From contig MBPM02000008.1 in the NCBI GenBank assembly GCA_001695595.3, positions 1,550,001 to 1,614,000 on the forward strand: a DNA stretch of 64,000 nt, given 5' to 3'. The position numbers and the translations under genes were made by a program. The notes under the pieces were generated by a model that did no database searches, was not told where the DNA came from, and was given only the letters and a program-made list of their open reading frames with translations. The first letter of the stretch is position 1, and each line of letters begins with the position of its first letter. Shown here piece after piece: positions 10,583 to 22,500 of this stretch. The DNA is from Plasmopara viticola (Eukaryota > Oomycota > Peronosporomycetes > Peronosporales > Peronosporaceae).

Positions 10583-12178
10583 ATGCCGACGTCTGCGGCG
10601 GAGCCTGTCAAGGATGACGAGCACAACGAGTTGCAACAGCATTTGCAGCTTGAAGCGTTCGGCGGCAAATATCTTACGGCACAAGAAATCCTTTTGGTGC
10701 AGCTTTTCCAGTCGGCAGCAGAAGTCTCCTCCTCCAGTGCAGGGCCTCTTGGCACGAACTCTGATTTAAGCGTTCTTGCTCCGTCTGGTGTCTCTGCTCC
10801 CCCAATCGCGATTAGTAAAGTCGGTAAAACTCCGTTAGCTCGCAAAAGCTCGCGTAGCTCGATAGATAAAGCAGTTGCTGGAGGTGCCACGCCGCCGTCT
10901 GTTACGACACCAAAGCACCAGCTTTCATCAGATAGAGCCCGGGTGCAGAATTTTCTTGCTCAACGGTCGTCAGCATCAGTAGGTGTTCCCAGTAGCAACG
11001 TTGCTGGAGTTTCTGGCACTGCAGCTGTGGCGGCCAAACCATCCATGTCGGCGGTCGAAAGGGCTAAACTTCTAATGGCCAAGAAAACGAGCGGAACGAG
11101 AACGTCGTCGGCTACCGCTGTGAAGAGGACAAATCCGTTGACAGATATACTTAAAGGGGGGGCAGGCAGTGTGGTCGGGGGAGTCCAAAGTGTCAAGAGA
11201 CCAAGAAGTGTTAAAAGTGACAAGCCAGGGGAAATAAAGATTCAGAGAGGGCGCTCGTCGATACAGCTACCGCTGGAAAGTTTTTTAAGAAACGAAGACT
11301 GGGACTCGGGTGCGGGGGACCCATTAGATTTGGTGCTCCCAGAAGTGGCGTTCGCTACTAATAACACGCTAATTATTCATGCAACACTGCCCTCACGATC
11401 GTCGAGATGTTGCTTCAATGTTGGCACGCAGTCGAGCATGCTTAGTGGTGCGCCGTACCCAGGAACGGTGCTGTATCACTTTAACCCGCGCCGCCAGCGT
11501 GGAGGGCATATTATACAGAACAGCAATATTGATAGTCGCTGGGGATGTTCGCAACCGTTGCAGCGTTCCCCTTTGACATTTGGAGAGCCATTTACACTTC
11601 GTCTGACGATTGTGCCGACCGGATTTCTGGTATTTATCGAAGAAATCTTTCAGGATGAATTCAAGCACCGTGTACCAATTCGGGAGGGTGAGAACCTTGT
11701 ACTGACAGTCCCGACTCGCGACGAGAATGGCAATCCAGAGGGCGTTATCGTGCACAGTGTTTGGTGGGGTCACGCAGAAGTACCAAATAATTTAGATACT
11801 CGACGGCGAGGGAGCAATGGCCACGCAGAAGGATCTTCTAGTTTGGAAACTCGTAGGCGTGGAAGCAATGGAGGGTATCGAGGTGGTGATCGTACTGGTT
11901 ACCGTGGCGGGAATTCTGGCAAAAGTGGCGAGCGTTTTCACCCTGCGCCGCATCCGTACGAGGTGTATGTCGGCAATCTTCCCCAAGGCACGTCGCGGGA
12001 GGAGCTTTCATTTTTATTTCAGTACCTGGGCTATGAAACTGTTCGCATTACCGCTCGTGGGTTCGGCTTCGTGACGCTGCGTAGCGCTGAGGACATGAGT
12101 CGAGCGGTCGAACATCTAGACGGGAAAGAGTTTAATGGAATGAAGCTACGCGTGTCATGCGCACTGCCTCCAAATTGA
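10583..12178 (+). CDS. Galectin-domain and RRM-domain fusion protein (531 aa)
   Basis: The 531-aa intronless frame has three parts. Residues 1-240 are Ser/Ala/Lys-rich and probably disordered. Residues ~245-400 read as a galectin-type beta-sandwich: CCFNVGTQ, then LYHFNPRRQRGGHIIQNSN, a WG pair, FGEPFTLRLTIVPTGFLVFI and EFKHRVPI. The H.N.R triad and the WG of the sugar site are present, but the usual E after WG is replaced (WGCSQ), so lectin activity is uncertain. Residues ~401-450 hold an imperfect duplication ending TRRRGSNG, then an RG/GY-rich linker. Residues ~456-528 are an RRM with RNP2 (VYVGNL) and RNP1 (RGFGFVTL). There is no signal peptide, so a nuclear or cytosolic RNA-binding role is the best guess. 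The RRM call is firm; the galectin call is good by motif but needs a profile search. No known gene of this architecture comes to mind. Confidence 0.85.
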   Translation: MPTSAAEPVKDDEHNELQQHLQLEAFGGKYLTAQEILLVQLFQSAAEVSSSSAGPLGTNSDLSVLAPSGVSAPPIAISKVGKTPLARKSSRSSIDKAVAGGATPPSVTTPKHQLSSDRARVQNFLAQRSSASVGVPSSNVAGVSGTAAVAAKPSMSAVERAKLLMAKKTSGTRTSSATAVKRTNPLTDILKGGAGSVVGGVQSVKRPRSVKSDKPGEIKIQRGRSSIQLPLESFLRNEDWDSGAGDPLDLVLPEVAFATNNTLIIHATLPSRSSRCCFNVGTQSSMLSGAPYPGTVLYHFNPRRQRGGHIIQNSNIDSRWGCSQPLQRSPLTFGEPFTLRLTIVPTGFLVFIEEIFQDEFKHRVPIREGENLVLTVPTRDENGNPEGVIVHSVWWGHAEVPNNLDTRRRGSNGHAEGSSSLETRRRGSNGGYRGGDRTGYRGGNSGKSGERFHPAPHPYEVYVGNLPQGTSREELSFLFQYLGYETVRITARGFGFVTLRSAEDMSRAVEHLDGKEFNGMKLRVSCALPPN

Positions 12179-13320
12179 TAAATTTAATTTTGATTTTCAC
12201 TATATTAGGTGTTAACACACAGTGCACTTTATTTATAAATATGTTTTGCTGTAATGGCACACCTTGCAGGAACGCGATCTAAAGCCAAAGGCACAATCGA
12301 TGTTCTGCTGAAAGATCGATATTTCAGCATTGATTCGAGGCATTGCCTGAGATATCATGACCTGATTCATCATGTGATTGATTCGCCAATCATCGCGGTG
12401 ATCGAAGACAGTAAGGTCTTTGCTTCATACTATCAATAGTACGGTAGTGTAAGCTGTACCATAACTTTCGTCTTAGCTAGCTTTCTTATATCAGGTCAAC
12501 AACTAAAGCTTGGTACTGCAAAGGACATATAAGCCATATCAATGGATAGCAGGCCATAATAAAAACTCGAAAATATCCATACATAAAAGTGTAGCAAATG
12601 CCTCTTCAGCTCGGTGGTGCTCATGAAGCAGACGTCGATATATTAATACTGGTGCTTAAGGATTAATGGCATTATAACAGAAATCGTGACGATCAAACGC
12701 GGTGGGTACAAATAGGTTTTTCGATCGTTTAATCGCTAAAAATGCTCGTCTCCGTACTCTCTACCAATGCTTTTGGCGTAAACTACACCATAACTTGACA
12801 CAGACTGTCTCTTATTTAGCCTAGTAAATAACGTAGTATAGGAAATCAAGGATCCAATGCTTATGACATTTGCTGTTGATTGGTGGCATCTTCAAATTCT
12901 TTTTTAATTTCTTTTTTGCAAATATTTCTTACCTCTTATTTTTATTGCAGTCTTGGCAATTAGGACTGCTGGCTTTCACATAGGGCTCAAGTTCTGGTGT
13001 GAAACCATTGTGCTTCCCGCTGCTATTCTTGAGTTGCGATTTGTATCCAGTCATCGGCTTGAAAGGGCTTCAGCTCTACACATTTGCCCTGTTTTGACGA
13101 GAGCTTCAGCCATAAATGGTTCTTTGAAATTTTTACGCGGGGCAAGTTTTAAAGAGCCAACTGGTTATACGGGCAAAGTCCTGTGGCGCCCAAACGCAAG
13201 TCCCGTCTTCCAGCTAAGACCTATTTTTCAATCGGTTCATGGTTAGATCACTCAGTTTCGGGTCATACTTATTATACCAATTTCAGTGTAAGGATGGCCA
13301 TATCAGGAGCACCAATCATT
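12179..13320. other. Intergenic, no supported gene
   Basis: About 1.1 kb of AT-rich sequence after the galectin-RRM gene. Frames are short (61 and 97 codons) and match nothing I know. This is the boundary between the gene-dense block and the repeat-rich remainder. Confidence 0.5.
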
Positions 13321-13329
13321 AAAGGAACG

Positions 13330-13740
13330 AACCAATTACCAAAGCTCTCTGTCGCGTTGTTTCGCAATGGTGAGATCTTCGGTGGATCCCGTATAACGGC
13401 TCAAATTCAGAATTCGGTTTCGATTATAGTCTGTATAAGCCAAGAATCCGTAGCCTCTCAGGCTTCAGATAAAACCAAAAATCCCTGGTCCATAGGAAAG
13501 TCCAGAATTCCTGGCCTCTCCGGCTCACTGGTAAGGTCGAATCCTCAGTCTTCTTACGGTTCCAGGGACGAAAAATATCTGGCCACTCAGGCTTTACAGA
13601 GGCACCAGAGTTCTTGGCCTCCCAGCAGGCCATGCTACCACGGTAGGCTCCAAGGCCTCTAGCGTGGCCCACACGGATCCGAGAGCCCTGCACGCTCTCC
13701 GTATGATACCAGTTGCTGCCTCTAATTACCAATCATCCTC
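13330..13740. repeat. Degenerate dispersed repeat, copy A
   Basis: This shares a core (CTGTCGCGTTGTTTCGCAA, 13350-13368) and a following series of loosely repeated 'ctggcc(t/a)ctcaggct' stretches with a second copy at 16800-17240. It looks like an imperfect minisatellite inside an old element. Both copies flank LINE ORF1 debris. Confidence 0.5.
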
Positions 13741-13749
13741 AGGTTAGCC

Positions 13750-15465
13750 ATTTAGTCTGACCATCTTTTAGGCCACCTTGTTACCTTAAGGCTCATTTCT
13801 TCCATCCCCTCTCGGGTGCAGCCGGAGACATCATGGTTCGCAAATGAAAGCTTGACCATGTATTGGCGAGTTGGAGCGTGAGCTGAAACTTGTTGTGGAG
13901 TCGCCTTAAGTTGTTGGGGTAGTCGCTTAAGCTGCTTAGGTTGCAGCAGGCAAATTAAAAGTGAGCTGATTGCATTTATGGCGGTGTGCAGTCGAATAAA
14001 AAATCTCCAAATAGAATGCCATACATTTTGGCAGACTAACACTTCGGGTCATTGGGCTGGACACTTTGCCGGACACTGGTGGTACCAATGTATAAATTGG
14101 TAACCCTGTCAAAAGCTGGCTGAAATTGTATCTTGCTTGATCTTGGCCATTAGCTGCCATCTTGAGCGATAGCGCGCTGTCAACCACAAGCGGGAGCTCG
14201 ATTGTCTTTTTCATGATGTGATCCGGGTTCGTCGCGCTTCTGGAAATCGTGGATATGCCTCGGCTCTTATGTCTGCATCCTTATAACGATCGTTGAGTGG
14301 GCTAAGCAGCGCCATATTTACATCGTGACTCAGTCGCCTCAGCCACAGGCGAAAAAAAAATCGATGTCGTGCAGATCTTTGTGCAGTCCTTCTTTCCGAA
14401 GAGCATTGACTCGCGTAGTGATGGTTGCCATACTTGCTGTCTATGCTTGATCACTTCGAACTCGATACCCAGTGTCTGGACGTGAAAGTATTTCGTGGTC
14501 GCGACTCCATACAGCGGCTTTAGCATTTGCTTTGTTGTTGAAGTCGATACCTCCACACAAGCAACTTTTTGTTTGCGACAGTGACGAAGCCTTCCAAATC
14601 GGTCATCGGCATCAGCATATGCATAAAGTAGGTACTTCGGACTTGCTGAAGCAATGGATACCCTCCAGATTTGGTGATGTTAGGATAAAATGACGATTTT
14701 TTGTAAAATTCGAGGCCACAGGTTACAGGTAATGCTGAGCTCTGGGATAGAGCTAGCCATCCACTTTTGTCTGCTCGACTTAAGCGCGATGTCAAACAAA
14801 ATGTAGATTGGTTATGCTTGAGTATTTTGCGTGTATGTCCTTGGAGTAAGATGTGTTTTTGACTGGGTCCTTGATGATTTCGACTTGATAGCAGGCTTTG
14901 ACGTCTACCCTGAAGCTATCGAGAAAAACAATTACGCGACTTCAAGTTAAAGCTGTAGTGTAAGTGGAAGCCAAACCAGACGTAATTAACGCATAACTGG
15001 GCTCAAGATGTTCTTTGATACGAGCTGATAGTTCACAGACCAGCGTAAGTGACTCTCTCTCGACCGAGTGTACACGCGCCACGCCGGCAAAGTATAAACC
15101 GTCAGCGAATATACGTCAAGAAACGTGTCAAACACTGGCTCACAGCTAAGCAGGTAAAGATAACGTAGCATGAGATCTATGCTCGTTTGTGAGTTGATGT
15201 CCGAAACATCTAGGTGAATCTTGCTCGCGAGGATGTCAAACGGCTTAAACGGGCACAAAATACTAATGATGCTAACAATTGTGCGCTCAGGCTTTACACC
15301 CTCCTCACGGTCCGAGATCTGAGAATCCGGTTGCCACCAGTCGTCTTTGACTCCTTTTCGGCTATTTTCTGCGCGCAGATTCACCAGAAGGTGTCTCTTC
15401 TGAGATTTCGTGATCATACAAGATAGTCCAGAGTTGGTTTTCATTGAGATGTAATTCATCACACG
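13750..15465 (-). mobile_element. LINE remnant L-IV (ORF1 debris)
   Basis: Broken minus-strand frames match ORF1 of the LINE family in this window. At 15462-14986 the stretch KIHLDVSDINSQTSIDLM..LSCEPVFDTF..AWRVYTRSRE is cognate to plus-strand copies at 27.5 kb and 19.6 kb. At 14214-13936 a later block (KKTIELPLVVDSALSLKMAANG) corresponds to IMKKAIESSLAFNSA-type blocks at 20.5 kb. Many stops and frameshifts make it a pseudo-element. No ORF2 is recognisable in this copy. Confidence 0.6.
13795..13850 (-). repeat. LINE-linked 'TGTCTCCGGCTGCACCC' module, copy 1
   Basis: Read on the minus strand this is TGTCTCCGGCTGCACCCGAG followed by a G-rich run and an ATGAGCC. The same module occurs at 25.5, 50.6 and 63.5 kb, each time just 3' of LINE debris in the same orientation. 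Confidence 0.65.
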
Positions 15466-15689
15466 CTTCGAACACAGTAGATAGTATTGCCACTAGTGCA
15501 AACTATTGATAAGTCAAGTGAAGCTCATCTAAGGTGTTTAAAATATGTCAGTTGCAATTTTCTAAAGCTTAGCAAAGAAAAGGTCGATAAGTAAGATGAA
15601 GTTTGGTTATGCAATTTGCCTTATGCGCAGTGAAGTCAATTTTTTTAAAATTGAAAGGTCAAGCAGCAGTCACCGCTTCTGTTAAGTAC

Positions 15690-16080
15690 TCAGAAACATC
15701 TGAGTATAAGGATGAGGCTGCTTACGAAACATTTGATGCGTTCTAGCGCAATCGGAAAAAGTGTTAGAAAATGTATGAAGCGTCCAAACGCGGTAAAAAT
15801 TTCGACTAAGGCTGCTTTCTTCGTCAAGAAATACTGCACAAAGATTAAGAAGGCCTTGAGGGCATCATCCTTCATGACAGGAGCCGAAGCAATGATGGAC
15901 GGCAGAACACAGCACCTCCGAACGTCATCCCTGATAGCCTCGCGGAAGCGGACACGAAAGTCGACGGCGTGTGCAAGCTCCTCGAGAAAAAGTTCAAGCT
16001 CCGATCACATATTCTGGAAAGCGAACAGTATGTCTAATCGCTTTAATAGTGTCAGAGACCCAAGAAACAAATTAGGCAAC
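15690..16080 (+). mobile_element. LINE remnant L-V (ORF1 second block)
   Basis: A short plus-strand fragment. The stretch KKYCTKIKKALRASSFM...AEAMMDG, followed in a shifted frame by NTAPPNVIPDSLAEADTKVD and GVCKLLE, matches the block HAKIKKAAKATSLQEVTEAM..DENTALLDTLPD..ADEKVDG seen at 58.6 kb. Frameshifts are present. Confidence 0.55.
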
Positions 16081-16799
16081 AGCGCCCATCGTTCCAGCCG
16101 TAAGCCTCAATATTTAAACACAACGTCTTTTTGGACGACCCTAACGTATCTACCGACAAAATCAAGGAGCAGCAGAGGGCTCTTGGTCCTTTTCTTTGGC
16201 TTTTCGGGTTTCGACACGGCCGTTGAGCTTTCCAGTCTAGCGCTCTTTAGCTGCTGTTGCGTTGTAATAGGGATGATTGAAAGTGGTCTCATCTCTATGT
16301 ACACGCGTATGCGTCTGTGGGTCGACACGATAACCAGCACTTCTTCTTGAGCTTGGACACTAATAATATTGTGGATGAAGCGACGCACTTTCTCATAAGC
16401 AATTTGAACACTTCGCCAGAATCAAGCTTTAATTTTTGAAGATTTGCACTACGACCTTGGTCGCTTTGAGTGCCTTGAGGGGCTGGCGAATCTGGAAGTT
16501 CTCGCCGCATGGCAAAATCCTTGTATAACTAAAAGCCTCTTCACTGATTTTCTTAGACACAAAAAGCATCTGGACTGCATCTTGCTGTCAGATGACTTCT
16601 ATAAATGCCATCATGATGGCTCCAAGTATTTTCTGCAACGCATGCTGGTGACCGTCTTGCACATAGTGTGTGCTTTTGGTCGGTCAGCTTTATGGTCAAG
16701 AAAACTGGAATATTCAGTATTATTTACCGAAGTATCCGGTTTGATGGCTGCAAACGAACATGATGCAGACATGGTTTTTGAGCAGCTGCACGCCACAAT

Positions 16800-17240
16800 A
16801 GGGTGTACAATTTCCGGTCTCCCAGGTCACTGTCGCGTTGTTTCGCAACGACGAGGCTCTCAGCAGGTCTCGTGTGCTGATCAACACTCGGGATCGGGAC
16901 CCGTCTATTGTCTGTACAGCATCGCTAAAGAACTGAAAGTCTCTTAGGTCTTACAGACATGGCCGAAATATCTGGCCTCTCAAGCCCCACAGTAACAAAA
17001 AGATTGCTGACCTTTCAGGCTCCACAAAGACAGCAACATTTTTGGTCTTTCCCGCCTCACCAAGAAATCAAAATTCTTGGCATCTGGGAAGGCCACCACA
17101 TAGCCGCTAACTTACTGCTGTCACAGCAGGTGTCTCCTTGTACGGCCTCTAGTGCAGCCCACCTGCATCTGCCGACCCTCCAAGCGCGCTGTATGATCCC
17201 AGAAGCCGCCCCAAATTCTTCACCTTTTCAGGCCGTCTTC
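16800..17240. repeat. Degenerate dispersed repeat, copy B
   Basis: Partner of the 13.3-13.7 kb repeat: the same CTGTCGCGTTGTTTCGCAA core at 16829-16847 followed by imperfect 'ctggcctctcaagcc / cctttcaggctccac' units. No gene is seen within it. Confidence 0.5.
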
Positions 17241-17399
17241 ACGGTGAGCTCACCTCAAGACTATTTTCCGCTTAAGTGCAGCCTGAGGAACACAGACTGC
17301 AGAGAAGAGTCCGAATTTAAGCCGGCGAAAAGAGTTTTGGTTGGAAAGAGTGGTGGTGACAGGTGTGCTCAGAATGGCTCAAAGAGTATTTAAGACGAA

Positions 17400-18300
17400 G
17401 CGAAGAGTGAAGTCAAGAAGCTTGCGTTTAATGCTGTCGTCAGCGGAATGCCGGATTAAATGCATTTTCTAATTTGTAGTCCTAGTGCTGCATAAAGCGG
17501 GACAAAATCTCGTTAGGGTTCGTTGAGCTACCCCCACTCAGTACTATAGCTTCTTTGATCGTAATAGGTCTCAAGCTCGTGTCCAGCGGACCAAAAAAGT
17601 GCTTGGTCGGCCTCTTCGAGCTAGCAGCTTGGAACCCAACATCTGTGTCGTCGTTATATCTGCTCATTCTTGTGACTATCTTCTTGTTGTTGCTCATAGC
17701 TTCGTCAAAGAGCTCGCGTCTGGGGTCATAAGATGAAGTGCGGTATTGAGCTGCGGTCTAATCTAGTGAGATGCGTGCCTCGTCAAGCCCTGTGTCGAAG
17801 GTTCTTTTGGACGTCTTGCACCCGCTATCCAATACTTCGTCTTGCCGATTTGTATCTAATCACTGCTTGAAAGCGTTTTGCTGTACAATTCTGTCCCTTT
17901 TGACTTTGACTTAAGCCGAAAATCGCCTTTTGAACCCTCTTTGCAGGATAGACATGTGCAACACATACTTCGCCCATTCTTTGCCGATCTTTACGTGCCA
18001 CGACAAAAAATAATGAAACGTGAGCCGGAAGCTCATCAGATAAAGCACGATCGCCGCGAGCACTTGCTTTTTTTCCGCCGCCGTGGCGCTTATTTAGTGA
18101 GCCCCGCATCTCACAGTCTTTTGGACATGAAGGCATCTTCATTTGACGACGCCATAGCGCGCAGTCTAAACGTCGGACGGTTTCATCATGGGCATCACGT
18201 CCGTATTTGGGCTCGAAATATGTTAAAACGTTGGGCCGTACGCAGAGGCTTGAGACAAATATGACTTGTAATCAAATAAGTAAGGACAAAAGTAATGTAT
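17400..18300. other. Unassigned frames, probably decayed element
   Basis: Frames of 71 codons (17482-17697, minus), 105 codons (17825-18142, minus) and 128 codons (17878-18264, plus) overlap or abut. The minus pair reads Lys/Arg-rich (EMRGSLNKRHGGGKKAS) and could be one disrupted gene. I recognise no family and no catalytic motif. Confidence 0.3.
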
Positions 18301-19350
18301 TGAAGACTTTGTTTGCACTTCTGCTGCATCTAAATTTATTAACTACATGCACAACCACTTGAATCATTTGAGAATGATTTAAACTAGTCTGACTGACCGT
18401 GTATTTAGTGTCACGGATTGTGTATCCATTATACACCCACACCTGGATTTAACATTGAATTTAAGACACCTTTACATGCAAATCAACTGGGATACCAGTT
18501 GCTACCATTGAAGCAGTTGTTACTGCTTTTTAGAACATGCAAAACAAATAGAGAGGACACCGTCACAGCATCACCTTCAATAAATTCAGAACCAACATGA
18601 TATGTCTCACACCAATGGCATCTTGTGTGTAAAGTCACAGACGTGAGAGTCTGTGACCTCGGAGAGTCCTCGCACGGTGGTATTGCGACGTGAAATTGTC
18701 GTAGAGGTGCTGCCAGCAGAACCCTGCGACAATCTCATCACAGCATTTTCAGCCTCATCGCTTGCTGATCAGGTGTTAAAGACACGAGCATGAAGTCAAG
18801 ATGGTGTGAACGAGTTCATGCTGCGCTTTCGAAGGTCATGTTCAGATTTTAATTACTATTCATGATGTAATATTTTTTTATTTTTTTCTTCTTTTTGACT
18901 TTAGATTCTAAAGGTCGTTTTACGATGGCCAATTATGTTGTGCAGGCATAGAGTCAGCGAGTGACTTCACATCTAAGTATCTCGACAAGTGCAGCGGAAA
19001 GCTATGTCGTAGCTCAGGGACTATCAACGAAGCGCTGACCTGGTGTGAGTGTGCGCCTCTCGCTCGTAAATAGATGTCCTATCTGAGTGGAGCCAAATCA
19101 GCTGCCCAAGACCAAACCAAGCACACTTTACTAAATGCAGGTCGTGTTACGGAATCTCTTAGTCAATCTGGTGCCTTCACTTTCGTGTCGCTCGCCATCA
19201 CGATGAACGAGTCTTTACTTGAGCGTGCCGCCATGACGAAGCGGAGAGAACTTTGTAAAGTAAAAACAATGAGGCTAAAATAGAATCTACACTTGGCAAG
19301 TTGATAGATATTTTGACTATGATAGTAGATACAGACATAGCTGAGCCAAA
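18300..19350. other. No gene or repeat recognised
   Basis: AT-rich sequence with a T-tract near 18870-18900. Nothing is supported. Confidence 0.4.
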
Positions 19351-19575
19351 TCAATTTTTGGACCCAGTCAAGCCGCCCGAAAGATACTTTTGCAAAGCAT
19401 GAGCCATCAGCATAACTGCAACATCACTATCATACACTCCTCCTTGATGTGCACGTTCGGTGTACCCCCACGCTTCCATGCGTAGTACCATGACACACTC
19501 GGTGTGCTTGTCTCTTGGTAGCGCCTCGGTAAAGCCGTCCACAATCATCGCATCCATCGGTTTGCATTTGTTCTT
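19351..19575 (-). mobile_element. Ty1/copia polyprotein C-terminal scrap
   Basis: The minus-strand frame reads MDAMIVDGFTEALPRDKH and VMVLRMEAWG. This matches the C-terminal end of the copia RNase H region in this window (EDMVADGFTKALARDKHSKF..GLRMAA at about 36.9 kb). Nothing else of the element remains on this side, and LINE ORF1 sequence begins at once on the plus strand. Confidence 0.7.
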
Positions 19576-19589
19576 GTGCCTATCATCTT

Positions 19590-22500
19590 CACTGGTGGTG
19601 AACGGCTCGATGTGCGACCAGCTCATGTTCAACATCAAATTGTATCCGGTGCATGGCAAAGATGCGCCAATCGCGTCTGAGCGTCTTCCGTTCAGCTTTC
19701 GCTCGCACCACAGCATTGACTTAGAGCGGCTCAACTCGTCAAATGCTGAATTAGCTCGATCAGTTCAAAAGCAGGCCGCACAGCCTGCTTCCAAGTCAAG
19801 CCATCACGGACCCAGTCAAAAAAATGTCATGCTCCACAAGCCGAATCAGTTCTTTCCTTGATTGACAACGCGCTTGAGAATAAAGAGACAAAAGAGGATG
19901 GTCAACTCCAGCTTGGGGCTCAGCATGGCCAGCAAATAATGGTCACCCAACTCGCGAAGAGGGTCATTGACATCGAGGACGTGCTCTTGAATCCAACGTC
20001 CACTAGATCCAAAAGTCGTCTCTCGCCTCCAGGCTTCATTTAAGCAAATGCTCATAAGACGGATTCATCAATGTCACGAACAAAAAGAAACGCTCGCGTG
20101 GAGGTGTCAACTTTACTTACTTGTTGATGAAACAGATGCCAAAACCACTGCATGGAGTCGCAACCATGAAGTACTTCCAGGCGCTCTAGACGCTAAAGTC
20201 AAGTTTGAGTTGATTGGTGTGATCATGGACAAAAAGTACGGCACCCGTCACCTCGTGCGTTTGGCTGGCGTAAACCGTCTCGAAGCTCTCAAATTGTCCA
20301 CAGAGTTTGCGTTTTTTGTTGAGTAGCATCACACAAAAACCGCAAGGCGTTGATTTCTTTGCCTGTTGTCGAGGCAACTGACTTTCTGATTAACGATGAA
20401 GACACGGCGCCGTTGACGCACTTGACGACCGTCTCGAAAATGTGGACAGAAAACTTGAGAGCATATCCACGATTCTTAGAAGCGCAACAAATTCGGACCA
20501 CATCATGAAGAAAGCAATCGAGTCTTCGCTCGCATTCAACAGTGCTCCGTCCCTCAAGATGGCAGCTAGCGGCAACGATATCAAAGAGCTTGTGCAATTG
20601 CAAATTACTGATCGAGTATCGAGCGCGAATAAGCCAATCGAAGACATGATATTCGTAGCAAGATAGAAAAGGCTTATGAAGACATCGGCTCCGTCCAAGC
20701 GTCAGGATATCTTCGATACACGTGGCAAGTGGTGGCAGGAGACGCCGAAGATCTTTGAGCTGATACGTTTCACTAAGTCGCTGTCCGCATTTGAGCTAAC
20801 GCTGATGTCGATCGTGCCAACATTGTTTGCAAATGAATTATGGATTTAGTACGTCACGGGTCATCCGGTCGAATGGATTCCCGCCCACCACGCTGGTCTG
20901 CTACACCAAATCACGCTGCCGAGTCTTCTGCGGTCGAAGACCGGCGAGCTATGCATGATTCATTGGCGTGAGGTCCAATGGAAAGATCGCTTGCTTGAAA
21001 AATTGCGGCAACTAAAAAGTCATTACCTTACAGATGGATCGGAATTTTCATAATCTTATTTCTCATTAAATTATAATATACCAGCTTCTTGTCGCAGGCG
21101 ACGGATCGGTACCACCAGTAGCGGGCGGTATAGGCACTTGCGGCTAAGAAGATCTCGACGTCGCATCTGACTTGGAACAACACCTGCGTACTAACTGTGA
21201 ACACGAATAGCGTCAAGAAGAATGGGCACCTTCTGATCGACAATCTGTTATCGAAGCACGGGATGTTGTGCATCCAAGAGACCAGATTTGCGAACCGCTC
21301 GCATCTTGCAAGCTTTATATTTCACCTCGAGTCTACCTTTGAGCACAAGTTGTTTATGAGCGATGTGATCACACTCCTGGACCGGCCAATATGGAATACT
21401 CACATTGCTCTGCTCCCACTATACAGATTTTGGCTCGGCATTGGAGCTCACCCATCTGACCGTTCCTGGCCGGTACCTTGTCGTGTGTTGGTGGTCAAGA
21501 TTACTTCCGTCTATATCCACAACGTCTACGCGCCTGTCATTAAACAAGAAGAACAAACTTTCTTTTCAATTTAACAACGGAAAAATTTGAAGACGATGCG
21601 ACACACCTGGTACTTGGCGACCTCAATACTTCGATGGATTCGACCTTGGACTGTTCGATGTTGGATTTGCGCTATGACACAAGTCGTTTGTGCTGCTCGG
21701 ATTGGTTGGCCCGACTGGGTGTCGTCGACGCCTGGCAAATCCACCACGATACAGTCCGCGTGTTCACGGGACCGATGCCTCGTAAGAACCGCCTTGATTC
21801 ATCCTTGTCTCGAACATATTTGAAGCAGCTTCTGCGGCGATGCCAAGTACTTCTTGTCATCACATGCCGGAGACGTTTTGGCCCATAGCGTGAGTTTTAA
21901 GTCGGGTTCCCAGCTGCATGGTCGAGTTACTGGAAGTTCGTTCCGTACTATCTGCTCGAATACCCGGTGGTGGTATCGGCAATTCGGCGCAAAGCTGATG
22001 ACATCCTATGGAAGCTTCGAACAACGACGAAACCAGAGCGGACGTCGGGTCAGTGGAAGTCGGACATCGAAATGCAGCTGCAGAATTTGAAGAATAAGCT
22101 CCGAGCTCAAGATACTCAAGCTGTCGATGCCGCTCGCGTCGTGCTGGATCGCGCCGCCGCGTGTCACCAAGTTGCTGCCGACGATGCCAACCATAAGCTG
22201 TACGAGGAAGCCATGGAGAACTACGAGTAGACAGTGACACGGACGAATCAGTATCATCAAGACGCTGCGTTCGATTTCCAAGTTACAAAATTCGAGAAGT
22301 CGACAAAGCATTTTTTTACCACCGGACACAAGCTTGCGGCGAACCTCGATTGAGGAAGTCTGACTTCCGAATGGAAGTGTCTCAACTAACCCAAACGAGA
22401 TCAGCCTTCGCTTCCTCGAGCATTGGAGATCGGAGATGGGTAAAATATACAGTCAAACGGGAACACCTCCCCCACCAGACAAGCACGATGCAACGTAAGT

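Noticed and set aside
10504..10890. 128-codon minus frame opposite the galectin-RRM gene
   Set aside because: It is a shadow of the plus-strand gene's Ser/Ala-rich N-terminus and overlaps the promoter; no family match.
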